Assembly (NCBI GenBank): GCA_013373005.1
Contig: JABXIP010000536.1
Span: 1 to 8,027, forward strand
Origin: Cytophagia bacterium
Lineage (GTDB): Bacteria; Bacteroidota; Bacteroidia; Cytophagales; Cyclobacteriaceae
Direction: 5' to 3'
DNA length: 8,027 nucleotides
How positions within the stretch are numbered: position 1 is the stretch's first letter; the number at the start of each line of letters is the position of its first letter. This document shows, one piece after another, positions 1-5,388 of this stretch. The notes beneath the pieces are model-generated. The model had not been told where the DNA came from and searched no databases. It saw nothing but the letters and a program-made list of their open reading frames with translations. The position numbers were made by a program, and so were the translations under genes.

Positions 1-1
1 A

Positions 2-712
2 CTTACCTGCCTTATTGCGCCCTTCACATATAGTCTGTTGAGTAAAAATGATGAAGAGCATAAAACCATTATTCTCTTTGGAGGAAGCCGTGCCAGCCTT
101 ATTCTGGCCGAGAGATTCAAAATGCATGGGCTTTCTTTTATGACCTACCTTCAAAGGAAAGAGATGGTGCCGCAGTTTGAAGCGAAAAGTCTTCCGCATC
201 AATTCGTAAACCCACTCAACATAGACATTTTCAATTCTTTGAAGGTTCTTTCAGGCGATTTAGTGATTGTATTAACCGAATCGAACCTCCTAAACCAAAC
301 ACTCACAAGCTATGTGAAGAAAGAACTGGATCATAACAAGATTATTACCAGAAAGCAGTCTGTTACGCATGAATTGGTCGATGACCCACTATCAGACATT
401 AAAATGGTGGACCATGAACAACTGATGGCAAGCCATATTGAAGACATGGTGCTCAGACCTAACGCGGTCGATTCACTTTCTACCAGCTTCGATGTGTATA
501 GAATTGAGGAAATAGATATTCGTAGTAGAAAAATCCACCGCAAACTGGTCAAAGAAATTGCCTGGCCACAGACAGGGTCTCTAGTAATTCAAAAACGTGG
601 TGGCGAGGTATTCATTCCACACGGTAATACTCATCTACTTATTGGTGACCAGATGACGGTTATCGGAACAGGTTCAGCATTAGCAGAATTCAGACGATTG
701 TTGGAGGGTTAA
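2..712 (+). CDS. Cation:proton antiporter, C-terminal RCK (TrkA-type) region, 5'-partial
   Basis: The reading frame is open to the left edge, so this is the 3' part of a longer gene; the TTG at 38 is an internal Leu codon, not a start. The visible 236 residues begin with a hydrophobic stretch (LTCLIAPFTYSLL) that looks like the end of a last membrane helix. A Rossmann-like RCK-N domain follows (about residues 22-125, beta strand IILFGGSRAS), then an RCK-C domain (about 166-236, with GSLVIQKRGGEVFIPHGNT and LLIGDQMTVIGTG). This order, membrane exchanger then RCK-N then RCK-C, is that of CPA-type Na+/K+:H+ antiporters of the inner membrane, where RCK domains gate the pore through bound nucleotide or ions. 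The glycine motif is degenerate (GGSRAS), and no acidic residue ends the second strand, so NAD(H) binding is doubtful. A stand-alone or Trk-system RCK protein is the alternative. It converges on the carrier gene 59 bases downstream. Confidence 0.68.
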   Translation, partial: LTCLIAPFTYSLLSKNDEEHKTIILFGGSRASLILAERFKMHGLSFMTYLQRKEMVPQFEAKSLPHQFVNPLNIDIFNSLKVLSGDLVIVLTESNLLNQTLTSYVKKELDHNKIITRKQSVTHELVDDPLSDIKMVDHEQLMASHIEDMVLRPNAVDSLSTSFDVYRIEEIDIRSRKIHRKLVKEIAWPQTGSLVIQKRGGEVFIPHGNTHLLIGDQMTVIGTGSALAEFRRLLEG

Positions 713-771
713 TAATTATAAAATTTGATAATGAGTTGATTTGATAATTAGATCGCCCTGCTCCCTTTAGT
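713..771. other. Spacer between convergent genes
   Basis: This short AT-rich spacer separates the convergent stop codons of the antiporter and the YfcC-type carrier. It holds an octamer-period repeat (separate entry). I see no GC-rich hairpin with a T-run that could serve as an intrinsic terminator in either direction. Confidence 0.6.
724..755 (+). repeat. Degenerate octamer repeat, array 1 (TTTGATAA)
   Basis: TTTGATAA occurs at 724-731 and again at 740-747, exactly 16 bases apart. The units between and after them (TGAGTTGA at 732, TTAGATCG at 748) keep the 8-base register. The array starts 11 bases after the antiporter stop codon. It resembles the arrays at 4384-4423 and, on the other strand, 5313-5352. 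Confidence 0.55.
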
Positions 772-2256
772 TTAGTTCAGCAAATATCCAGATATCAATA
801 CAATGGCACCAAGGGGCGCCAGTATATACAGAAGCTTCAAGTTGAACTTAATCCACACATTATAAGGTACATTTACCATCGCCAAAGAAGGAAGGACGAG
901 GCCTGATGGCGTGAAAAGCTGCATCATACCAAAACCAAACAGGTAGGCATTTACGATCTCTTCTGAAGGAACCCCAACGACATTCCCTAACGCTCCCATG
1001 ATCGGCATACTTACCAAGGCAAGGCCCGAAGATGAGCTGATAAAGAATGCCAACACAAAGAACACCAGCATCAGTATGGGCAGGAAAACCAACGGTGAAG
1101 TACCGCTTACTAATTCGCTGGCTTCATTCAAAATAGTACCCGAGATTTTCCCCTCATTCATGATTATGGTAATACCTCTGGCAATACCAATAATTAGTGA
1201 AACACCAAGCAAGTCCTTGGCTCCATTGATAAAGGCAACACCGAAGTTTGCCTCTGAGATTCTCTGCAAAACGCCAATAATGATGGCCGCAGCCAGGAAC
1301 AAAGCGGTCATTTCTTCGAACCACCAACCCAAAACTGAGACACCATAAACCATTGTGGCAAATGTGAGTGCAAAGAGCGCCAAGAGTATCCATGTCATGG
1401 GTTTCATTGGGCCAGGAGCCTCAACAGTCTTCTTTTCAAAAGGATTCCTAATGCCCAATCCATGTAAAAGCGACTTGGTCGGATCGGCCTTTACTCGCTC
1501 TGCATAGCGGACCACATAGCTAATGGCCACAATGCCTGTAAGCAGAAACATGATCAGTCTGCTATAAATACCAACAGTCCAGCTAACACCAGCCGCATCT
1601 GAAGCAATAATAGTACTGAATGGGTTCACCGCAGCACCTATTAATCCAATGCATGAGCCAATATAAACTGCGGCTACAGGCACGAGCAAATCATAACCCG
1701 CAGCAATAAAAATGGGCACCAGTATTGGGTAGAAGGCAATGGTTTCTTCCTGCATACCAAAGGCACTGCCTCCTAAGGCAATCAAAATCATGGTGATAAT
1801 GATGAGCCATTTCTCTCTTCCTTTGAGCTTTTCTGAGAGGAATCCCACTCCCTTCTCCATGGCTCCCGACTCTTGGAAAACGCCAATAAATCCACCAATA
1901 ATGAGTACAAACAGAATAATGTCAATCGACTCATAAATACCTTTTATGGGAGCATAGAGAATGGCCTTCAGTCCTTGTGGAGCCGATTCCAACTCCTGAT
2001 AAGTATTGGGAATGGAAACAGGGCGCCTGATTTTACCTTCTTCGAACTTGCTCAGCTCCATTTGGAGACCGAGGCTATCCAGAGTAGCCTGAGTACCCGG
2101 AAGAGTGACAGACTCTGTTCCTTCTACCACAAACCGGCCATCCGCATAGCTCAGTGTGTCGTAGCTACCCGCTGGCATTAACCAGGTAGCCAGAGCGGAA
2201 ATAATGATAATGATGTAAAGTGTAGTGTAAGCCGAAGGGAATTTAAACTTGCGCAT
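772..2256 (-). CDS. YfcC/DcuC-family membrane carrier
   Basis: This is a 494-residue polytopic inner-membrane protein of the C4-dicarboxylate anaerobic carrier superfamily (DcuC Pfam family, YfcC branch). Family landmarks: an N-terminal helix ending in the conserved LMPAGSYD (about residues 11-33); a first conserved core with GMQEETIAFYPILVP (167-181) and IGAAVNPFSTIIASD (206-220); and a second core with ISSSSGLALVSMPIMGALG (406-424) and GMMQLFTPSGLVLPSLAM (443-460). A soluble, charged periplasmic-looking stretch lies at about 34-105. Members are annotated as dicarboxylate, basic amino acid or peptide-related carriers; the substrate cannot be read from sequence. I chose ATG at 2256 because MRKFKFPSAY is the normal family N-terminus. 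The frame continues upstream to a TTG at 2358, but those 34 extra residues mostly translate a low-complexity heptamer repeat. The gene is divergent from the ceramidase-like gene 164 bases away. Confidence 0.85.
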   Translation of the reverse strand: MRKFKFPSAYTTLYIIIIISALATWLMPAGSYDTLSYADGRFVVEGTESVTLPGTQATLDSLGLQMELSKFEEGKIRRPVSIPNTYQELESAPQGLKAILYAPIKGIYESIDIILFVLIIGGFIGVFQESGAMEKGVGFLSEKLKGREKWLIIITMILIALGGSAFGMQEETIAFYPILVPIFIAAGYDLLVPVAAVYIGSCIGLIGAAVNPFSTIIASDAAGVSWTVGIYSRLIMFLLTGIVAISYVVRYAERVKADPTKSLLHGLGIRNPFEKKTVEAPGPMKPMTWILLALFALTFATMVYGVSVLGWWFEEMTALFLAAAIIIGVLQRISEANFGVAFINGAKDLLGVSLIIGIARGITIIMNEGKISGTILNEASELVSGTSPLVFLPILMLVFFVLAFFISSSSGLALVSMPIMGALGNVVGVPSEEIVNAYLFGFGMMQLFTPSGLVLPSLAMVNVPYNVWIKFNLKLLYILAPLGAIVLISGYLLN

Positions 2257-2279
2257 TGATCTGGTTGAAAAATGAAAGA

Positions 2280-2335
2280 TAAGGAAAAAGCGGGAAGACC
2301 GAGGAAGGAAGTGAGAAGACGGAGAACGAAGGTCA
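2280..2335 (+). repeat. Degenerate purine heptamer repeat, array 1 (GAAGACG)
   Basis: About eight 7-base units in register. The best are GAAGACC at 2294, GAAGACG at 2315, GAGAACG at 2322 and AAGGTCA at 2329; GAAGAC recurs exactly 21 bases (three units) apart. The same unit, and an almost identical CGAAGGTYAGA segment, occur at 3785-3849 beyond the ceramidase-like gene, on the same strand. If the carrier is transcribed from upstream, this array becomes a pyrimidine-rich stretch of its 5' leader. Confidence 0.55.
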
Positions 2336-2368
2336 GAGCGATCAGCTTCTCCATACAAATAACAGTTA

Positions 2369-2398
2369 TTGTCTAATTCTCAGTTAGTTCCTATTTTG
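2369..2398 (+). promoter_or_regulatory. Candidate Bacteroidota-type promoter of the ceramidase-like gene
   Basis: TTG at 2369-2371 is followed after 20 bases by TATTTTG at 2392-2398. This resembles the -33 TTTG / -7 TAnnTTTG promoter of Bacteroidota, with one base missing inside the -7 box. A start of transcription near 2405 would leave a leader of about 16 bases before ATG 2421. The match is imperfect and could be chance in AT-rich DNA. Confidence 0.3.
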
Positions 2399-2420
2399 AG
2401 TTTCATTCAACCTTATACCT

Positions 2421-3782
2421 ATGGAAACGCGCAAAAAAATCAGCTTCTCGTTGTTATTTACCTTATTGATGGCCATTGCTATTTCTGGTAATGCACAAAC
2501 CTCAACCTTATCAGTCGGTGCCGCAAAAGTGGATATTACTCCGGCCAAAAGCGAACTCCCCGAACGATACCTTGGAGTTCATGACCCTATTTATTCAAGG
2601 GCCATTGTGGTCAAAAACGAAAAAGAAACCGTAGCCTTTATCACCGTAGATATTGGTGCCATTCGAAATGAAGGAGCTGCCAGTATTCGAACTAAAATTG
2701 AACAAGCAACAGGCATTCCGGAAGCTAATATTATGATTACAGCTACCCATACTCACAGTGTACCTTTCGGAATGGGTGGTGATAAATTTGAGGCCCAAGT
2801 GGTTAAATCAGTTAGTGATGCCATCAATAAAATGCAACCTGCCACCATGAGTTATGGAGAAGGTGTTTCTTACATCAATGTCAACAGGAATATCATCGAC
2901 CCAGATACCAGAAGATGGTGGGAAGGCCCGAATTACGATGGCCATTCAGACAAAACCGTGGCAGTTGTGAAATATGAAAACCTGCAAGGCGAACCCATAG
3001 CCTTCTACTACAACTACGCTATGCATGCAGTGATTTCAGGAATGTTCGATATGGTAAGCGGAGATGTACCCGGTGCAGCATCAAGATATATTGAAAACCA
3101 TTATGACGATAAGGTTGTGGCTGTTTGGTCAACAGGTGCTTGTGGCGACCAAAACCCCATATACTATCAGCAGACTTACGATTTAAGGAATGTGAGAATT
3201 GCCGAATATGCCGAAAGAGGAGTCGATATCAGCAATCAGATGCCTCCCGGTGGCGAAGGGCTGAAGCGTGATGACCCTAAAGTGGCCAGACTAATGGACG
3301 AACAAAAACAAATGCTGCTTTCCATGGGACAATTTTTGGGTGAAGAAGTGATGCATGTGGCCAGAGGAATGAAAAGGAAGATCAGTAATCCTGAAATCTA
3401 TGTTGGCCATAGAACGGCTACTTGCGATGGACGCAGAAGACTGGATTCCGGACGTGCTGGTTATGCAGGCACCTATGAAGATGCAGAGCCAATAGATATT
3501 GACCTGGGCCTGATTGTGGTAGGCGATGTAGCCTTTTCTTCAGTCAATGGAGAAGTATTTAGCCCAATCTCAGCGCGACTTAAAAAGGAGTCGCCTTATG
3601 CTAATACCATGATGCTCACCCTCACCAATGGTTATGCCCGTTCCGGCTATATCCCCCATGATGCTGGCTTTGCCATGTACACTTTTGAGGTAGTTTCTTC
3701 AAGGCTAAAACCAGGCTGTGCGGAAGATGCCATTGTCAATGGTATACTGGATATGATGCATGAAAGCTTATATGGGAATTGA
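2421..3782 (+). CDS. Secreted neutral/alkaline ceramidase-like metallohydrolase
   Basis: This is a 453-residue protein with a signal peptide: MKKxx-like charged start (METRKK), a hydrophobic core at about 8-22, and probable cleavage after GNA near residue 25. The mature part begins with VGAAKVDITP (32-41), a hallmark of the neutral/non-lysosomal ceramidase N-domain. Likely zinc and catalytic residues are His110 and His112 in TATHTHS, His202 in NYAMHAV, Glu378 in NGEVFS, and Tyr405 or Tyr410 in TNGYARSGY. The ending VVSSRLKPGCAEDAIV (424-439) is also typical of the family. True neutral ceramidases are usually well over 600 residues, with an extra C-terminal domain and a nucleophilic Ser in GDVSPN. 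Here that domain is absent and the motif reads GACGDQNP (239-246), so an amide-hydrolysing role is plausible but ceramide as substrate is not established. It should act in the periplasm or outside the cell. Confidence 0.82.
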   Translation: METRKKISFSLLFTLLMAIAISGNAQTSTLSVGAAKVDITPAKSELPERYLGVHDPIYSRAIVVKNEKETVAFITVDIGAIRNEGAASIRTKIEQATGIPEANIMITATHTHSVPFGMGGDKFEAQVVKSVSDAINKMQPATMSYGEGVSYINVNRNIIDPDTRRWWEGPNYDGHSDKTVAVVKYENLQGEPIAFYYNYAMHAVISGMFDMVSGDVPGAASRYIENHYDDKVVAVWSTGACGDQNPIYYQQTYDLRNVRIAEYAERGVDISNQMPPGGEGLKRDDPKVARLMDEQKQMLLSMGQFLGEEVMHVARGMKRKISNPEIYVGHRTATCDGRRRLDSGRAGYAGTYEDAEPIDIDLGLIVVGDVAFSSVNGEVFSPISARLKKESPYANTMMLTLTNGYARSGYIPHDAGFAMYTFEVVSSRLKPGCAEDAIVNGILDMMHESLYGN

Positions 3783-3786
3783 ACCG

Positions 3787-3849
3787 AAGGTTAGAAGACG
3801 GAAGACGGAAGACGGAAGAAGTAAGCTTGGACCTTGAGGTCGGAAGTTT
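3787..3849 (+). repeat. Degenerate purine heptamer repeat, array 2 (GAAGACG)
   Basis: GAAGACG is repeated perfectly three times at 3794, 3801 and 3808 and is followed by GAAGAAG at 3815. Further degenerate units keep the 7-base register: AAGGTTA at 3787, GAGGTCG at 3836 and GAAGTTT at 3843. The array starts five bases after the ceramidase-like stop codon. It matches the array at 2280-2335 in unit, period and orientation. Confidence 0.7.
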
Positions 3850-3852
3850 CTG

Positions 3853-3888
3853 TCCCCCTTTGGAGGGGGTGGCCTTTAGGCCAGGGGA
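3853..3888. repeat. GC-rich double-hairpin element
   Basis: Two adjacent palindromes lie here. CCCCCT (3854-3859) pairs with AGGGGG (3864-3869), and TGGCCT (3870-3875) pairs with AGGCCA (3878-3883). In addition TCCCC (3853-3857) can pair with GGGGA (3884-3888), giving an alternative outer stem. No T-run follows, so it is not a standard intrinsic terminator, although it could still end or protect the upstream transcript. I recall similar CCCCCTTT...AGGGGG elements scattered in Bacteroidota spacers; this is memory, not a search. Confidence 0.6.
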
Positions 3889-3940
3889 GGATTTGCAGTT
3901 AACTCTTCAATATTTTCAGACAAGAATACCGCATATTCAG

Positions 3941-3982
3941 CATTGACTTCTTACCATTGACTAATGACTAGTTTCCAATGAC
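3941..3982 (+). repeat. Degenerate heptamer repeat (YAATGAC) ending in a start codon
   Basis: Six 7-base units are in register. CATTGAC occurs at 3941 and 3955, TAATGAC at 3962 and CAATGAC at 3976, with diverged units at 3948 and 3969. The final unit contains the ATG (3978-3980) used by the GNAT gene. Confidence 0.6.
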
Positions 3983-4388
3983 CATCTCTCCCATCAGCCA
4001 CGAACAAACCTGGGAAATACGACATCAGGTACTCTGGCCCAACCAGCCAATGGGTTATGTGAAAATCCCCAATGACGATGAAGGCCTACATTTTGGCTGC
4101 TTTGTCAACGGAAAGCTGGTTTCTATTATCTCAGGCTTTATGGATCAGGGAGATAAAAGTGCCCAGTTCCGCAAGTTTGCTACGCTGCATGAGTACCAGG
4201 GCAAAGGTTATGGCTCCCAGCTCCTCTCCCATTTAATGGATGAACTCACCTCTCTTGGTGCCACCAGAATCTGGTGCAATGCCCGAGTTAATGCCACTGC
4301 TCTCTATGAACGCTTCGGTATGTACAAAACCAACCAAACCTTTATCAAACTAGGTTTTGATTATGTGGTGATGGAGAAGGTGGTTTGA
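3978..4388 (+). CDS. GNAT-family N-acetyltransferase
   Basis: This 136-residue cytosolic protein has the compact single-domain GNAT fold. The acetyl-CoA pyrophosphate-binding motif A is RKFATLHEYQGKGYGSQLL (65-83), with Q74-G75-K76-G77-Y78-G79 matching the (Q/R)xxGx(G/A) signature. Motif B follows as ARVNATALYERFGM (102-115), where the Tyr110 position is often the general acid. The N-terminal part (TWEIRHQVLWPNQP, GLHFGCFVNGKLVSI) fits the alpha1/beta2 substrate side of the family. The acceptor, a small amine or a protein, cannot be told. ATG 3978 is the only reasonable start: the protein already has full family length and no Shine-Dalgarno site helps. Both the start and the stop codon lie inside short tandem repeats. 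The nearest neighbours give no clue to function. Confidence 0.85.
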   Translation: MTISPISHEQTWEIRHQVLWPNQPMGYVKIPNDDEGLHFGCFVNGKLVSIISGFMDQGDKSAQFRKFATLHEYQGKGYGSQLLSHLMDELTSLGATRIWCNARVNATALYERFGMYKTNQTFIKLGFDYVVMEKVV

Positions 4389-4423
4389 TGATGGGTTGAT
4401 TTGGTGATGAGGTGATTTGGTAA
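4384..4423 (+). repeat. Degenerate octamer repeat, array 2 (TTTGGTGA) beginning in a stop codon
   Basis: Five 8-base units are in register: TTTGATGA at 4384, TGGGTTGA at 4392, TTTGGTGA at 4400, TGAGGTGA at 4408 and TTTGGTAA at 4416. The stop codon TGA (4386-4388) of the GNAT gene is part of the first unit. The unit is related to arrays at 724-755 and 5313-5352. Confidence 0.65.
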
Positions 4424-4445
4424 TTACACCAAAATCTGTTCAACT

Positions 4446-4489
4446 CGTCATTGAGATCCCGATAACTATCGGGACGACCGAAGAATCTC
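4446..4489. repeat. REP-like nested palindrome
   Basis: TCCCGATA (4457-4464) and TATCGGGA (4467-4474) form an almost closed palindrome. GAGAT (4453-4457) and ATCTC (4485-4489) add an outer arm, and CGTC (4446-4449) matches GACG (4473-4476). The general form, CGTCATTG...ATCTC around a palindrome, resembles dispersed intergenic repeats I recall from several bacterial groups. The 7-mer TTACACC lies on both sides, at 4424-4430 and 4497-4503. The rest of the 189-base spacer up to 4577 holds no gene and no clear promoter. Confidence 0.5.
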
Positions 4490-4577
4490 CTAAGTCTTAC
4501 ACCTCAGTAATCCTTGTAAATATTCTGATTAATAGCGGTCTTATATCTATCTTCAATCAACATCAACCTTTTAATTC

Positions 4578-5099
4578 ATGAAACATCTCAGCTACTTAGT
4601 TTTTAAGCACAGTTTGGTTATTCTTTTCAGTGCATTCATTTTAGGTGATTTACCATCCTTAAATAATGAAACTCAGAATTCAAGAATAGAAGAACTAAAC
4701 CTTTACTGGCAAGAGCTGGCAAGGACGGCTAAAGAAGGTGATTTGGAGGGCATGCAGGCCTTGTATCACGAAGATGCGGTTTTGGTTAAGCCGGACACCA
4801 CTATTTATGTTGGAGATGCTTTTAAGTACCGCTGGAAAAAGGAGATACTGGAGGTCAGAGATGGGAAAAGAACGAATTCTTTGGCCTTTAGATTTTCAAA
4901 ACGAGTTGGGAATGATATCACCGCTTTTGAAAAGGGAATTTACCATTACACCTCGGTCGAAAATGCAACAGGTAAGGTCTTGGGAGATAGTTACATTCAC
5001 TTTGAAACACTGTTAGTAAAAGTGAAAGGCAATTGGGTGGCTACTATGGAGTATCAGCAAGGAGAAGCTGAGATTGGGGAATGGGAAGCGTTGAGGTGA
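4578..5099 (+). CDS. NTF2-like (SnoaL/DUF4440-type) exported or membrane-anchored protein
   Basis: This is a 173-residue protein. An N-terminal hydrophobic segment (about residues 6-23, YLVFKHSLVILFSAFILG) is a signal peptide or anchor; there is no lipobox Cys. From about residue 36 the pattern is that of the NTF2-like fold as in SnoaL or DUF4440 proteins: a helix (IEELNLYWQELARTAKEGD), then GMQALYHEDAVLVKPDTTIYVG (58-79), where a family-typical yhedAvl segment precedes a strand pair. Alternating strands then run to GNWVATMEYQQG (151-162). The C-terminal beta sheet usually forms a cone-shaped pocket used for small-ligand binding or catalysis, but no specific catalytic residues can be assigned. 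It probably works in the periplasm. ATG 4578 is chosen because it gives the complete export signal. It is a single gene, convergent with the amidohydrolase. Confidence 0.7.
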   Translation: MKHLSYLVFKHSLVILFSAFILGDLPSLNNETQNSRIEELNLYWQELARTAKEGDLEGMQALYHEDAVLVKPDTTIYVGDAFKYRWKKEILEVRDGKRTNSLAFRFSKRVGNDITAFEKGIYHYTSVENATGKVLGDSYIHFETLLVKVKGNWVATMEYQQGEAEIGEWEALR

Positions 5100-5122
5100 G
5101 TTTTAGAGATGTGCACCTAATA

Positions 5123-5182
5123 TTTAGTCCTCGTTTGTAACGAGGATTACCGAAAAGTCGATTTGTAATCGACATGACTAAA
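5123..5182. repeat. 60-base REP-like element: terminal inverted repeats and two TGT-loop hairpins
   Basis: TTTAGTC (5123-5129) and GACTAAA (5176-5182) are perfect terminal inverted repeats. Inside, TCCTCGTT (5128-5135) pairs with AACGAGGA (5139-5146) around the loop TGT; the stem extends to 5125-5149 through one G-T pair. GTCGATT (5157-5163) pairs with AATCGAC (5167-5173), also around TGT. This looks like a BIME/REP-type element, of the sort mobilised by RAYT (Y1 HUH) transposases, but no transposase gene is in the window. Confidence 0.65.
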
Positions 5183-5196
5183 AACCTAGCAGATTC

Positions 5197-5218
5197 CCTG
5201 CCTTTGCCGTCAGGCAGG
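5197..5218. repeat. Perfect 7-base-pair hairpin
   Basis: CCTGCCT (5197-5203) and AGGCAGG (5212-5218) are perfect inverted repeats around an 8-base loop. No T-run follows on either strand, so a terminator role is weak. It lies 14 bases after the 60-base element and may be part of a larger composite repeat. Confidence 0.5.
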
Positions 5219-5230
5219 TTCGCCCACTAG

Positions 5231-5303
5231 CCATCGGCACTGAATGATGCTAACCTGAGCTTTAGCTGTTCCGCGACTATTTCCGTCTGACCTTCGGTGC
5301 TGA
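5231..5303 (+). repeat. Degenerate 13-base direct repeat pair, 60 bases apart
   Basis: CCATCGGCACTGA (5231-5243) and CCTTCGGTGCTGA (5291-5303) agree at 10 of 13 positions. The second copy lies inside a hairpin formed by TCCGTC (5282-5287) and GACGGA (5302-5307). The function is unknown, and chance similarity is possible. Confidence 0.3.
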
Positions 5304-5312
5304 CGGAGAGAT

Positions 5313-5352
5313 TTCCCCAATTCCCCAATCACCTAGTTTCCTAAACAACTAA
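5313..5352 (-). repeat. Degenerate octamer repeat, array 3 (TTGGGGAA on the minus strand)
   Basis: On the plus strand TTCCCCAA occurs at 5313 and 5321, with diverged units at 5329, 5337 and 5345 in the same 8-base register. Read on the minus strand (TTGGGGAA, CTAGGTGA) the units resemble TTTGGTAA and TGAGGTGA of the array at 4384-4423. The array lies just past the terminator of the minus-strand amidohydrolase gene. Confidence 0.5.
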
Positions 5353-5355
5353 AAT

Positions 5356-5388
5356 GAAAAAACCGGCAAGGTTTCCCCCACCGGTCTT
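5356..5388 (-). terminator. Intrinsic terminator of the amidohydrolase gene
   Basis: On the minus strand AAGACCGG (5388-5381) pairs with CCGGTTTTTT (5366-5357), giving four G-C pairs extended by A-T and one G-T pair. A GG-GAAA-CC mini-stem can form inside the loop. The descending arm runs directly into six T residues. It lies about 40 bases after the stop codon at 5427, where a rho-independent terminator is expected. Confidence 0.75.

Larger units (their letters stand above)
2257..2420. promoter_or_regulatory. Divergent intergenic control region
   Basis: These 164 bases separate two divergent starts, so promoters for both the YfcC-type carrier and the ceramidase-like hydrolase must lie here or overlap the genes. 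A candidate promoter faces the hydrolase (separate entry). I find no convincing TAnnTTTG element facing the carrier. The carrier-proximal part is taken up by a purine heptamer array. No strong ribosome-binding site precedes either ATG, as is usual in Bacteroidota. Confidence 0.55.
3783..3977. other. Spacer made almost wholly of repeats
   Basis: From left to right this 195-base spacer contains a purine heptamer array, a GC-rich double hairpin, about 50 bases of plain AT-rich sequence, and a second heptamer array that runs into the next start codon. No separate gene is visible. No recognisable promoter for the GNAT gene stands out. Confidence 0.6.

Noticed and set aside
38..40. TTG as start of the RCK-domain gene
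   Set aside because: The frame stays open to the window edge, and the residues before it look like the end of a membrane helix followed by the domain junction of an antiporter.
998..1348. Plus-strand open frame inside the carrier gene
   Set aside because: It overlaps the well-supported membrane carrier on the other strand and shows no domain pattern of its own.
2257..2358. N-terminal extension of the carrier gene to a TTG at 2358
   Set aside because: The 34 extra residues mostly translate the heptamer repeat, contain no family features, and would put a polar Ser/Arg-rich tail before a normal family N-terminus at ATG 2256.
3787..3982. CRISPR array or riboswitch in the repeat-rich spacer
   Set aside because: Repeats are contiguous 7-base units without unique spacers, and no aptamer-like conserved core is visible.
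5123..5173. Two hairpins as a bidirectional intrinsic terminator
   Set aside because: Neither stem is followed by a T-run on either strand; terminal inverted repeats and shared loops fit a REP-like element better.
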